Translations under genes and position numbers: made by a program
Shown: piece by piece, positions 1 to 8,593 of the stretch
How positions within the stretch are numbered: the first letter of the stretch is position 1
Layout of the letters: the number at the start of each line of letters is the position of its first letter
The notes under the pieces: generated by a model
Seen by the model: only the letters and a program-made list of their open reading frames with translations
Databases searched by the model: none
Told to the model about the DNA's origin: nothing
Assembly: GCA_964561825.1 (NCBI GenBank)
Contig: CAZLSB010000002.1
Span: 1-52,886, forward strand
Origin: JADKFD01 sp964561825
GTDB taxonomy: Bacteria; Pseudomonadota; Gammaproteobacteria; Xanthomonadales; SZUA-5
Reading direction: 5' to 3'
Length of the DNA: 52,886 bases

Positions 1-83
1 TAGGTGAACTGATCAAAGTCCTGAAAAGTCAAAAGAATCATCGCGTTATGGGTGATGGGAAACGGTCAGCTGAGGTTTCTAGG
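1..83 (-). repeat. 83-bp dispersed repeat, copy A
   Basis: The reverse complement of this stretch matches 52147-52229 at 74 of 83 positions by manual alignment. The shared sequence covers the last codons of an Ig-like-repeat reading frame, its TGA stop and about 40 bases of non-coding DNA beyond it. It may continue to the left of the window. A shared segment that crosses a stop codon points to duplication of a DNA segment rather than to protein-level conservation. Confidence 0.8.
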
Positions 84-220
84 TTGAAGTTGGCATCCCC
101 CAAATAGCGTGCCTCCAAACTAATTGCGCCAGACACTGTGGGGACAAAACTGCAGCTCAAACTGGGCAGGTTGATGCCACAAATACCGCTGCCATCCGTG
201 ATCAGAATTTGCCCGGTCGC
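38..220 (-). pseudogene. C-terminal fragment of an Ig-like-repeat surface protein
   Basis: The minus-strand frame ends with residues resembling the closing strands of a bacterial Ig-like (Big_3-type) repeat: a DGSGICG turn, a CSF strand, then the typical ARYLGDANFN motif, a short tail and a TGA stop at 38-40. Only about 60 residues look homologous. Upstream of about 220 the resemblance stops at a strong inverted repeat, and no signal peptide or further Ig repeat follows, so this looks like the broken 3' end of a long secreted or surface protein gene. The tail and its downstream DNA recur at 52147-52229. The family assignment rests on motif recognition only. Confidence 0.5.
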
Positions 221-224
221 AGGC

Positions 225-253
225 CTACGTGACATCGGAGCACTGTCACGTAG
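225..253. repeat. 10-bp perfect inverted repeat at a fragment junction
   Basis: CTACGTGACA (225-234) and TGTCACGTAG (244-253) pair perfectly around a 9-base loop. The hairpin lies exactly between the minus-strand Ig-like fragment and the plus-strand fragment, so it may mark a recombination or inversion junction, or be a leftover operator or terminator. Confidence 0.6.
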
Positions 254-431
254 CCCTGCGGGCAACGTGACCTACGACTTTCAGCTTTACTGCGCGCGCG
301 CCGGCTTGAACGAGCCCATCCCTGGCGCCACCAAGTCCAAACTGACAGTCACTTCGATGGGCTGGCTGGCCAAAGACGGATCCGGCGTATCGCTGACGAT
401 GGCGACGCTAGTGTTAGCACGATTGACCTGA
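254..431 (+). pseudogene. possible 3' fragment of a second extracellular-domain gene
   Basis: The plus-strand frame that stops with TGA at 429-431 contains an NVTYDFQLYC strand followed by PIPGATKSKLTVT. That pattern is reminiscent of Ig-like domains of the YQWYRNGxxIxGAT type. There is no credible start: the frame upstream of about 250 runs antisense through the other Ig-like fragment. I read it as a C-terminal remnant that ends just before the hairpin at 461-488. The identification is weak, and it could be a chance open frame. Confidence 0.25.
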
Positions 432-460
432 TGCGGCGCGATGCCGCAAGCACTGACGCA

Positions 461-488
461 AGAAGGCCGGCACCTGGGCCGGCCTTCT
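461..488. terminator. strong hairpin downstream of prc
   Basis: AGAAGGCCGG (461-470) pairs perfectly with CCGGCCTTCT (479-488) around an 8-base loop. It lies 26 bp beyond the prc stop codon on the minus strand and 30 bp beyond the plus-strand fragment stop, so it probably ends transcription in both directions. No long U-tract follows on either side. A smaller hairpin (TGCGGC/GCCGCA) sits at 432-448. Confidence 0.6.
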
Positions 489-513
489 GTAGCAAGAATT
501 TACATTGACAAGC

Positions 514-2676
514 TTATGAACCCGGCGGAATCACCAAGGCGTTTTTGTTGGATTTGGGTGCCAATTCGGCGATGCGCGGGTCATCGTGCATCAGGTTCAC
601 CATGTCGGACAACACATGCGCCCCTTCGGTTAACAGCACGTCTGGTTTGTCGTCTTTGGACTTCTCGCTGTCGTCATCGCTGATTGCGCCACGTTCACCT
701 GGATTCAGGCCATCATCTAGTACGGACGCCAGTTTGGGATCGGCCTCACCGCGCGCTTTGGCGCGTTGCGCGATGCGCGCTTCATCGGCCTTGCGTTCCG
801 CGTCACGCCCGGCGTAATTCAGAGAAATGGATTTGCGATCACGCGATTCGCGATACTGTTTGATGTCTTCCTTCAAGAAACCAAACTCGCGATCTTCTTC
901 CACGCGCATTTCGTGGCGGCTGTTCAGCAAAGGTAATAAACGCTCAAAACTGCCGACCGGCGCAAAACTGGCCGCCGCAATTTTGGTCCACGGCAGCGCG
1001 TTATCATAGGTAGATTCGCCGTAATCGGACGACTCCAGGGTTGCCGGGAAAGCCAAATCCGGCAGCACGCCTTTGTGCTGGGTGGAGCCGCCATCCACCC
1101 GGAAAAACTGCGCCATCGTCAATTTGAGCTGGCCCAGCTGCGGCGTGTCCTTATTGGCGATGTAATCCAAATCGACCAATTGTTGGACGGTGCCTTTGCC
1201 AAACGTGGGCTCACCGATGATTAAACCACGACCGTAATCTTGGATTGCTGCGGCAAAAATCTCCGATGCGGATGCCGATGCGCGGTTGACCAACACGGCT
1301 AGAGGGCCGTCATACGCCAGTCCGCGTGCGGTGTCTTCTTCGACCTGCACCCGGCCGCGGCCATCACGGACCTGTACGACCGGACCTTGATCTATGAACA
1401 AACCGGTCAGTTCGGTCGCTTCAGATAAGGATCCGCCGCCGTTGTTGCGCAGATCGATCAGCACGCCGTCGACCCCTTCTTTTTTCAGTTCGCCAAGCAA
1501 TTGACGCACGTCGCGGGTGGAACTGCGGTAATCAGTCTCGCCACGCGAGCGCCCGGCGAAATCCAAATAGAAGGTTGGCAGCTCAATGACGCCCACCTTG
1601 TGCCCTTGGGGACCGCCGGTTTCGATAACCCGTTTGTGCGCTGCCTGCTCTTCCAGTTTCACCTTGTCACGCACAATCTCGACCAGCGTCGGCGTGCCAC
1701 CCATACTCGATTTGGCAGCCAGGACTTCTAGCTTGACCAAGGTGTCTTTCGGGCCACGGATCAAATCGACCACATCTTCCAAGCGCCAACCGATCACATC
1801 GGTCAACTGGCTGTCTTTGGCCTGCCCGACAGCAACGATGCGATCACCTACTTTGACCTTGCCTCCTAATGCGGCAGGACCGCCTTCAACAACCGAACGG
1901 ATGACGACAAATTCACCCTCGCGCTGCAGCACGGCGCCGATGCCTTCGAGCGATAAGCGCATCGAAATAGCGAAGTTTTCGCTAGCCCGCGAACCGAGAT
2001 AATTGGTGTGCGGTTCAATGGACATGGCGTACGCATTCAGGAAAGTTTGAAACACATCCTGGCGATCCAACTGCTCAACCCGCGTCAGATAATCGGCGTA
2101 ACGCTTGTCCAGCGTATCCGCAATCTTGGCATCTTTGCGTTTGGCCAGCTTCAAGCGCAGCCAATCGTTCTTGACGCGTTGCCGCCAATGTTCGTTTAAC
2201 TCGGCCTTTGTGCTCGCCCACGGCGCGTCTTTGCGGTCGTAGGCGTAGTCTTCGTCGACGCCAAAATCGAAGCCCTTGCTGAGCAAGGCGCGCGCATATT
2301 CAGTGCGTTCACGCAGACGCTGCAAATACACCTTGTACATCTCGTACACGGCATCCAATTTGCGACGCTCAATGGCGTTATCCAACTCGGTGGCGTAGCG
2401 CTGCTCGAAGCCCGCGATATCGCTCTTCAGGAAAAACACCTTTTCGCCATCCAGTGCGTCCATGTAGCGCTTGAGGATCTCGCGCGACATCGCGTCGTCC
2501 AGCGGCTTGCTCGCATAATGTAGGCGAGTCAGATACTTAGACACCCAGTCAGCGGCCTCGCCTTGTTCGGGCGTCGGGGTCAAATCAGCCAAGCTGATGG
2601 TTTTCGGCTTCGCAAAAGCTGGCGCTACCACCGCCAACCCGAGTGCCACCAGCAATGCGCTTTTCAACAAGGTCAT
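514..2676 (-). CDS. prc: periplasmic tail-specific (C-terminal processing) protease
   Basis: A 720-residue S41 protease, close to the E. coli Prc/Tsp layout (about 680 residues). It degrades periplasmic proteins from unstructured C-termini and trims cell-wall-related proteins. A signal peptide (residues 1-22, ending AFA) is followed by the N-terminal helical domain, a PDZ domain (about 240-330), the S41 catalytic core (about 350-540) and a charged C-terminal region. The catalytic dyad is visible: Ser469 in SASASEI and Lys494 in FGKGTVQQ. The start is supported by GGAG 7-8 bases upstream of the ATG. It is followed by the hairpin at 461-488 and preceded, 81 bp away, by lipA on the same strand, so it could be transcribed alone or with lipBA. 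No defect is seen. Confidence 0.95.
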   Translation of the reverse strand: MTLLKSALLVALGLAVVAPAFAKPKTISLADLTPTPEQGEAADWVSKYLTRLHYASKPLDDAMSREILKRYMDALDGEKVFFLKSDIAGFEQRYATELDNAIERRKLDAVYEMYKVYLQRLRERTEYARALLSKGFDFGVDEDYAYDRKDAPWASTKAELNEHWRQRVKNDWLRLKLAKRKDAKIADTLDKRYADYLTRVEQLDRQDVFQTFLNAYAMSIEPHTNYLGSRASENFAISMRLSLEGIGAVLQREGEFVVIRSVVEGGPAALGGKVKVGDRIVAVGQAKDSQLTDVIGWRLEDVVDLIRGPKDTLVKLEVLAAKSSMGGTPTLVEIVRDKVKLEEQAAHKRVIETGGPQGHKVGVIELPTFYLDFAGRSRGETDYRSSTRDVRQLLGELKKEGVDGVLIDLRNNGGGSLSEATELTGLFIDQGPVVQVRDGRGRVQVEEDTARGLAYDGPLAVLVNRASASASEIFAAAIQDYGRGLIIGEPTFGKGTVQQLVDLDYIANKDTPQLGQLKLTMAQFFRVDGGSTQHKGVLPDLAFPATLESSDYGESTYDNALPWTKIAAASFAPVGSFERLLPLLNSRHEMRVEEDREFGFLKEDIKQYRESRDRKSISLNYAGRDAERKADEARIAQRAKARGEADPKLASVLDDGLNPGERGAISDDDSEKSKDDKPDVLLTEGAHVLSDMVNLMHDDPRIAELAPKSNKNALVIPPGS

Positions 2677-2757
2677 CGTACGTCTCCGCTTAATACCGCC
2701 AAGAGTGCACCCACTACAAACCTAGAACAAGTGACTAAAGCCGCGCTGTTCATGCGC

Positions 2758-3741
2758 TTAACGCGTTACGCCCGCTTCATGCGCCTGCCGGTCAGCATGG
2801 TACGAAGAGCGCACCAACGGGCCGGAGGCGACGTGACTAAATCCCAATTCATCGCCAAAAATACGTAACTCATCGAATTCTTCCGGCGTCCAATAACGAA
2901 TCACCGGGTGATGGTGGGCGGAAGGCTGCAAATACTGCCCGATGGTGACCATGTTCACGTCGTGAGCGCGTAAATCGCGCAAGGCTTGATGGACTTGGCT
3001 TAAGGATTCGCCCAGCCCAAGCATGATGCCGGACTTGGTGGGCACGCCTGGATGCTGTGCTCTGAAGCGCTGCAGCAAGGTCAAAGACCAGTCGTAATCG
3101 GCACCCGGACGCACTTCCAAATAACGCTCACGGACGGTTTCCAAATTGTGGTTGAAGACATCCGGCGGCCCTTCTGCAAATGCTGCCAACGCACGCTCCA
3201 TCCGACCCTTCCCACGAAAGTCGGGGGTCAGTATCTCGACCACGATAGAGGGGCTGAGTTCCCGCGTCTGTCGTATGCAATCGACAAAGTGCTGGGCTCC
3301 GCCATCGCGCAAATCGTCGCGATCCACCGATGTGATCACCACATAACGCAGCGCCATATCGCGAATGGTGCGCGCCAAATTGGCCGGTTCGTTCTGATCT
3401 GGCGGTTTGGGCCGACCGTGGCCGATGTCGCAAAACGCGCAACGGCGCGTGCACACATCGCCCAGAATCATGAAGGTCGCCGTGCCCTTGCTAAAACACT
3501 CGTGAATGTTGGGACAAGAGGCTTCCTCACACACGGTGACCAGCGAATTGGCACGCAGGGTCGCCTTCAAGCGTTCCACCGCATTGCCGGCCGGCAAGCG
3601 CACGCGAATCCAGCTCGGCTTGCGCAACAGCGGCCGATCAGCATCAAAGGTGACTGGGTTGCGGGCGATCTTGCTCTCGCCGAGTTGCTTTTCGCCGACC
3701 AACAAGGTCGGAATGATCCTATCGCTTAACAATTGGGACAT
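2758..3741 (-). CDS. lipA: lipoyl synthase (radical SAM)
   Basis: A 327-residue LipA that inserts two sulfur atoms into octanoyl-lipoyl domains of the 2-oxoacid dehydrogenases and glycine cleavage H protein. Both iron-sulfur motifs are visible: the auxiliary cluster cysteines C71, C76 and C82 (CEEASCPNIHEC) and the radical-SAM CxxxCxxC cysteines C97, C101 and C104 (CTRRCAFC). The C-terminal RSSYHA serine motif is also present. The ATG at 3741 is chosen over a longer in-frame extension to 3843, because the family starts near here and the extension resembles translated promoter DNA. No strong ribosome-binding site is seen. lipB lies upstream on the same strand with a 175-bp gap. Confidence 0.96.
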   Translation of the reverse strand: MSQLLSDRIIPTLLVGEKQLGESKIARNPVTFDADRPLLRKPSWIRVRLPAGNAVERLKATLRANSLVTVCEEASCPNIHECFSKGTATFMILGDVCTRRCAFCDIGHGRPKPPDQNEPANLARTIRDMALRYVVITSVDRDDLRDGGAQHFVDCIRQTRELSPSIVVEILTPDFRGKGRMERALAAFAEGPPDVFNHNLETVRERYLEVRPGADYDWSLTLLQRFRAQHPGVPTKSGIMLGLGESLSQVHQALRDLRAHDVNMVTIGQYLQPSAHHHPVIRYWTPEEFDELRIFGDELGFSHVASGPLVRSSYHADRQAHEAGVTR

Positions 3742-3916
3742 TGTGTGCTCGAATCTAAAAGAACGGCGCCGAATAAGATCGTACACTGCGCGCCCCTGCA
3801 CGCGCTGCGCAACGATCGTTAAGGTGCGGCAGATTAGGGGCAATTCAAGTAAAGCTTTTCGAAACCGCGCGGGTTAACTGCTCAGTTATCCGGTGCTCGG
3901 GGCCCAGTCAGGTGGC

Positions 3917-4561
3917 CTAGTCGTCTCGGCATCGTTTCGGCGCGAATGGCTGCATACCAAAGACCCGTGCAAACTGCGCCAAATAGCGCTGGGCGAGTGC
4001 ATGGAGCGGTGGACAATGGCCAAAGTCGGCGATCTGAGTGACTTGCAATCCACGATAGCCGCAGGGATTGATGCGCCCGAAGGGTTCTAGATCCATGTCG
4101 GCGTTCAGCGCAATGCCGTGAAAAGTGCAGCCACGACGCACGCGAATGCCGATCGCCATGATCTTGCGCTCGGCCACATAGAGCCCTGGCGCGCCGCTGC
4201 GACGTTGGGCTTCGATGTCTAATTCCGCCAGAAGATCAATGCCGACTTGCTCTAGTTTATTGACCAATTCGCGCACGCCCAGGCCCAGTCGGCGCAAATC
4301 AAGCAAGGGATACGCGATCAGCTGTCCGGGTCCGTGGTAGGTCACTTGCCCACCGCGGTCCACCTGCAACACCGGAATATCACCTGGCGCCAACACATGC
4401 TCGGGTTTGCCAGCTTGCCCCAGAGTGAAAACCGCAGCGTGCTCCAACAGCCAGATTTGGTCGGCCGTTTGTTCATCGCGCTGATCCGTTAGCGCTTGCA
4501 TCGCGCGCCAAATGGGCTCGTAAGGTTGGCGGGCGAGCCACTGGGAGGTCAGGCTAGCCAT
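3917..4561 (-). CDS. lipB: octanoyl-[acyl-carrier-protein]:protein octanoyltransferase
   Basis: A 214-residue LipB that transfers octanoate from octanoyl-ACP to lipoyl domains, the step before LipA. Family signatures are RGGQVTYHGPGQL (about 69-81), the catalytic lysine K133 in ERKIMAIGIRV and the acyl-thioester cysteine C167 in NPCGYRGL. The length is normal. lipA follows on the same strand. The DUF493 (ybeD-type) gene that often precedes lipB is absent; the upstream neighbour is instead an S9 peptidase whose stop lies 58 bp away, so the three genes could be co-transcribed. Confidence 0.95.
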   Translation of the reverse strand: MASLTSQWLARQPYEPIWRAMQALTDQRDEQTADQIWLLEHAAVFTLGQAGKPEHVLAPGDIPVLQVDRGGQVTYHGPGQLIAYPLLDLRRLGLGVRELVNKLEQVGIDLLAELDIEAQRRSGAPGLYVAERKIMAIGIRVRRGCTFHGIALNADMDLEPFGRINPCGYRGLQVTQIADFGHCPPLHALAQRYLAQFARVFGMQPFAPKRCRDD

Positions 4562-4619
4562 GCTAACAATCTCAGTTAACCGCTCTCATCACGCATAGGC
4601 ACTGCGCCTGATGTTTGGT

Positions 4620-6689
4620 TTACTCATCAGCACTTACAACAGCGCCCGGTTTGGCATAACGCTCGATCCACTCATTGACTTGCTGATACCAGAAGATGGA
4701 ATTCTGCGGTTTCAATATCCAATGATTTTCGTTGGGGTAATAAATGAATTTGCTCGGCACATTGCGACGTTTCAGCATTTGGTAAAGCTCAATGCCATGA
4801 TTGACCGGCACACGGAAATCCATTTGACCATGGATGACTAAAGTGGGGGTTTTGAAATTGCCGGCGCCAAAATGGGGCGAAGCGTTTTGGAATAGACTCG
4901 GATCTTCCCAGTAATCAGGAAAGCGCGGTTGCGCGAAACCAAAATCACTGCCAATCTGCGTGTACCAGTTGTACACGGCGGCGTGCGCGATCAGGGCTTT
5001 GAACGGGTGTTCACGGCCTAACAAGGTGGCTGCCAAATAACCGCCATAACTGCCGCCGCCGGCGACCATGCGCTGCGGGTCGGCCCAGGTTTGTGCTGCC
5101 AGCCAGTTTGCTGCTTTAATTGTATCTTCGTACGGCAGTACATCTTGGCGGGGATTGATCGAATCCGTGAACGCTTGGCCGAAACCCGAAGAACCGTGGA
5201 AATTATGCCACGCGACTACATAACCGCGTGCCGCAAAGAGCTGCGCATTCCAGCGCCATTGAAAACCGTTGGTAATCGCGTTATGCGGGCCACCGTGTAA
5301 CAATAAAAACACTGGATAGGGTTTGGTTGGGTCAAAATCCGCCGGGTAATTGACCCACATTTGCACCGGGTCGCCTCTCGCGCCGGCGTAGCTCACGCTT
5401 TCGTATTTGCCTAGGCGAAGTTTGGCTAACGCGTCGCGATTCAACGACGACAACTCGCGTGTTTGCCCGTTCTTGACATCAATGCGCACCAAAGTGGGTG
5501 GCTCGAGGAAGCTCTCTCGCAAGCCAACCAAAACCGGTTTACCGCCACGCGCCAGCGCGATCGAGCCCACACTCGCGCCATCGGTGATCGCCCGTGGTTT
5601 ACCGCGCAGCGGTAACTGGTAAACCCGCACGCGGGCCGCATCGTCCACGGCTGCGTACAGTCCCTCACTATCGGCTTGCCACTGCAGACCATCTGCGGAG
5701 CGATCCCATGCTGGATGCGGCGCGCGCAAAGCCAATTTGCCCTTAGCATCAATGATCATCAAGCGCCGCGTATCACCATAAAAACCTTCGATCGTCTGGC
5801 GCGTGAACGCCAGTAATTTGCCGTTCGGACTAAATAGCGGGCTATTGTCAGATGCCGCATTATCGGCGGTCAGGTTGCGCGCCGTTTTGCCTTCGAGTAA
5901 ATAAACATCCAGATTAATGCGGTTATCCCGCGCATCACTATCGGCGACGAAGGCCAATTGGCCATTGACCGGATTAATATCGAACGATGTGCTATCGGCC
6001 AGACTACGCGGTAATTCCAAGCCGCTGGTGAGGGTCAGCGCTACCGCCTCGCCGCCATTGATGTCAACGCTAAACACATGCGCCTGGCGTTCATCAATCC
6101 ACTGATCCCAATAGGTAACCGGTGTTGCGTCCCACACGCGCGCGGTCATTTTTGACTCGCTGCGCTGTTTGAGTTTTTCACCCATTGCGTCGAAGTCGAG
6201 CTCTGGCCAAACGCGACTGATAAAGGCGAGCTGCCGCGAATCGCCATACCATTTTGGCGTGCCAACGCCGGTCGGTAAGTTTGTTAAGCGCCGTGCTTCG
6301 CCGCTGGCGGTCAGCGGTAGCAAGTACAACTGCGGCGCCTTGTCGTCGTCGCGCTGGGCAATGAACGCCAGCCAACGACCATCGGGGCTGATCACCGGAT
6401 TGCTTTCGTTGGACGCATGGCTAGTCAGGACCCGCTGTTCGCTGCCATCGGTAGCAAAGCGCCAAAGATCGGTGTAAGCCTTGTCCTCAGCAACATCAAA
6501 GCGGGTGACCGCGGCCACTGCAAAACTGCCGTCCGGCGTGACAGCCGGTGACGCGATGCGCTGTAAAGCCCACATCGATTCGGCGGTCAGCGTGCTGTCC
6601 GCGGTGGAGGCCGCGGTGGAGGCTGCGGTGGAGGCCGCGGTGGAGGCCGCGGTGGACATACAAAGGCACAACAAGATGGTGCGCAGCAC
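4620..6689 (-). CDS. secreted S9-family (prolyl oligopeptidase-type) peptidase
   Basis: A 689-residue exported serine peptidase of the dipeptidyl-/acylaminoacyl-peptidase type. A beta-propeller built from WD40-like TolB repeats (about 40-400) precedes an alpha/beta-hydrolase domain (about 430-680). The catalytic triad can be placed: Ser547 in GGSYGG, Asp624 in MDFRVP and His656 in NENHW. The start is GTG, with AAGGA 11 bases upstream. The signal peptide region is odd: after a short hydrophobic stretch it carries four STAA repeats and one STAD, encoded by a 12-bp tandem repeat. The likely role is degrading peptides outside the cytoplasm, typical of peptide-feeding Xanthomonadales-like bacteria. 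The substrate is unknown. Confidence 0.9.
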   Translation of the reverse strand: MLRTILLCLCMSTAASTAASTAASTAASTADSTLTAESMWALQRIASPAVTPDGSFAVAAVTRFDVAEDKAYTDLWRFATDGSEQRVLTSHASNESNPVISPDGRWLAFIAQRDDDKAPQLYLLPLTASGEARRLTNLPTGVGTPKWYGDSRQLAFISRVWPELDFDAMGEKLKQRSESKMTARVWDATPVTYWDQWIDERQAHVFSVDINGGEAVALTLTSGLELPRSLADSTSFDINPVNGQLAFVADSDARDNRINLDVYLLEGKTARNLTADNAASDNSPLFSPNGKLLAFTRQTIEGFYGDTRRLMIIDAKGKLALRAPHPAWDRSADGLQWQADSEGLYAAVDDAARVRVYQLPLRGKPRAITDGASVGSIALARGGKPVLVGLRESFLEPPTLVRIDVKNGQTRELSSLNRDALAKLRLGKYESVSYAGARGDPVQMWVNYPADFDPTKPYPVFLLLHGGPHNAITNGFQWRWNAQLFAARGYVVAWHNFHGSSGFGQAFTDSINPRQDVLPYEDTIKAANWLAAQTWADPQRMVAGGGSYGGYLAATLLGREHPFKALIAHAAVYNWYTQIGSDFGFAQPRFPDYWEDPSLFQNASPHFGAGNFKTPTLVIHGQMDFRVPVNHGIELYQMLKRRNVPSKFIYYPNENHWILKPQNSIFWYQQVNEWIERYAKPGAVVSADE
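6602..6657. repeat. 12-bp tandem repeat inside a signal-peptide coding region
   Basis: The unit CGGTGGAGGCCG occurs four times (6602-6649, one copy with a single substitution), then as an 8-base partial copy. On the minus strand it encodes STAA repeats directly after the hydrophobic core of the S9 peptidase leader. The period is a multiple of three, so copy-number change would lengthen or shorten the leader without a frameshift. Confidence 0.9.
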
Positions 6690-6768
6690 GGCGGTTTTTC
6701 CTTTTGGATGGTCTGCGGGAATCTAGCAGGCGCAAGGCACGCTTGCTGAACCGGTAAGCAGCCTGACG

Positions 6769-8538
6769 CTATCGCGGGCGCTTGCCCTTCGCGTTTTCAA
6801 TCCACCCACGCACGTGCTCACTCAGTACGGGCAACGGAACTGATCCCAAACCAAGCACCTGATCGTGGAAATCACGGATATCGAATTGCGCACCGAGTGC
6901 GGTTTCTGCCTCGTGGCGCAATTGACGAATGCGGATCATGCCAATCATGTAACTCAGCGCTTGAGCGGGCCAGGAAATGTATCGATCAACTTCGGTATTG
7001 ATCTCATGCTCGCTAAGCGCAGTATTGGCGAGCATGTAATTCACGGCTTGTAGTCGCGTCCAGTCTTTGCTGTGTATACCGGTATCGACCACTAAGCGAC
7101 AGGCGCGCCACATGGCATAGGTGAGTTGCCCGAAACGCTCATACGGCGTGCGGTAAATGCCCATTTCCAAGCCGAGTTCCTCGGCATAGAGCGCCCAGCC
7201 TTCGCCATACGCGGAGATATAACTGTAACGCCGAAAGGCCGGTTGCTCGCCTTGCTCAGATGCCAGCGCGCCCTGTAGATGGTGGCCGGGTACCGCTTCA
7301 TGCAAAGTGAGCGCGGGTAGGGTGTAGAGCGGACGGCTGGGCAAATCGTGGGTATTCACCCAATACCAACCCGGCTCTAGTGTGCCCTGTCCAGGTGGCA
7401 CATAGCGGCCGGCGGTGTAATAAGGGGCAATCGCATCGGGCACCGCTTGCACGCCGTAGGGCAAACGGGGCAACCGACCAAAAAAGCGTGGCAATTGCCC
7501 ATCTGCGCGTTTGGCCACCCAGGATGCCGCGGCCAAAAGTTCATCTGGCGTCCGTGCGTAAAACTGCGGATCGCTGCGCAGGAATTGCAAAAACGCCGGG
7601 AAATCGCCAGCGAATTTCAGCTCGACGATGATCAAATCCATCGCCGCGCGGATGCGTGCTACCTCCGCCAAACCGATTTGGTGAATCTCTTCGGGGCGCA
7701 GTTCCTCGCTGACGTAATCCAGGATTTGCCGCTGATACCACGCTTTGCCGTTTGGCAAACGATAGGCCGCCAGACTGTCACGCGCAGCAGGGATATACCG
7801 TTGGCGCATAAAACGCAGCAGTTTGGCGTGCGCTGGAATCACCGCTGCGCGTATGGCGGCTCGGGCTAGGGTCTGAAATTCACTGGCCTGCTCAGCACTA
7901 ATCGACGCCGGCAAGGTGCGCAGCGGCTGATAAAATCCGCTACGCTCGGGATCGGTTAATTCGGCGACTGCAGAAAGTGGCCCATCGCGACCTTCCAGCA
8001 CCACGCGCGGCAAGGTGCGGCCACTCTTTAAACCCGCGCGCAATAATTCGATATGTTGGTCAAAGTAATCTGGCACCGCGCGTAAACGGGCCAAGTAATT
8101 GCGTACATCAGTGGCGTTCCTAAACGGATGGTTACGTGGCAACATCGCCAAATCTGAATAGAAACTGGAATCTGAATTAAGCGGCATTTCAGTGCTGCCC
8201 AATTCGATATTGGCGATGAAACTGTCGATTTGTGCGCGGTAGATGCGCAGGTCGATGCTTTCTGCCGCAGTCAGCTGCGCTGCGTCCAACTCGTCCAATT
8301 GAGCAAGCACAGCACGCCAATATTCGGCCCGCCGTGCTTGGACTGCAGGACTGACATCGCCGAGCTGGTCATCGTAGTTGTGCACCCCAATGCTGGTGGC
8401 AAACAGCGGCTGCTGTTGCAAACGCCATTGCCACTCGGCGCGCCAGATGTCGGAGAAGCGCGTGGCCGTAGCGGCCAAAGCTAAGCTGGAGTACAGCAAA
8501 CAGCAGGCGGCGACTAAGCAAGTGCGGATCAGAATCAT
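6769..8538 (-). CDS. exported DUF885-family protein (putative metallopeptidase)
   Basis: A 589-residue protein with a clear signal peptide (MILIRTCLVAACCLL then an ALA cleavage region). It belongs to the DUF885 family, recognised by the HEAVPGHH motif that resembles a zinc-binding HExxH site, and by its all-helical character. Members are regarded as exported peptidases or lipoprotein-like hydrolases, but the reaction is not settled. The ATG at 8538 is preferred over a frame extension to 8682, because GAGGT lies 8 bases upstream and the signal peptide starts there. It lies 79 bp upstream of the S9 peptidase on the same strand, so the pair may form a peptide-degrading unit. Confidence 0.88.
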   Translation of the reverse strand: MILIRTCLVAACCLLYSSLALAATATRFSDIWRAEWQWRLQQQPLFATSIGVHNYDDQLGDVSPAVQARRAEYWRAVLAQLDELDAAQLTAAESIDLRIYRAQIDSFIANIELGSTEMPLNSDSSFYSDLAMLPRNHPFRNATDVRNYLARLRAVPDYFDQHIELLRAGLKSGRTLPRVVLEGRDGPLSAVAELTDPERSGFYQPLRTLPASISAEQASEFQTLARAAIRAAVIPAHAKLLRFMRQRYIPAARDSLAAYRLPNGKAWYQRQILDYVSEELRPEEIHQIGLAEVARIRAAMDLIIVELKFAGDFPAFLQFLRSDPQFYARTPDELLAAASWVAKRADGQLPRFFGRLPRLPYGVQAVPDAIAPYYTAGRYVPPGQGTLEPGWYWVNTHDLPSRPLYTLPALTLHEAVPGHHLQGALASEQGEQPAFRRYSYISAYGEGWALYAEELGLEMGIYRTPYERFGQLTYAMWRACRLVVDTGIHSKDWTRLQAVNYMLANTALSEHEINTEVDRYISWPAQALSYMIGMIRIRQLRHEAETALGAQFDIRDFHDQVLGLGSVPLPVLSEHVRGWIENAKGKRPR

Positions 8539-8593
8539 CGTGTTACCTCGCGCGCGAGCGCGCCACAAATTGCGATTTGCTGCCGGCCATCCA

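Noticed and set aside
3052..3729. Long plus-strand open frame opposite lipA
   Set aside because: It mirrors the codons of lipA and has no recognisable motif; such antisense frames are common in GC-rich coding DNA.
6602..6657. Phase-variable on/off switch in the S9 peptidase
   Set aside because: The 12-bp unit keeps the reading frame, so copy change cannot cause a frameshift.
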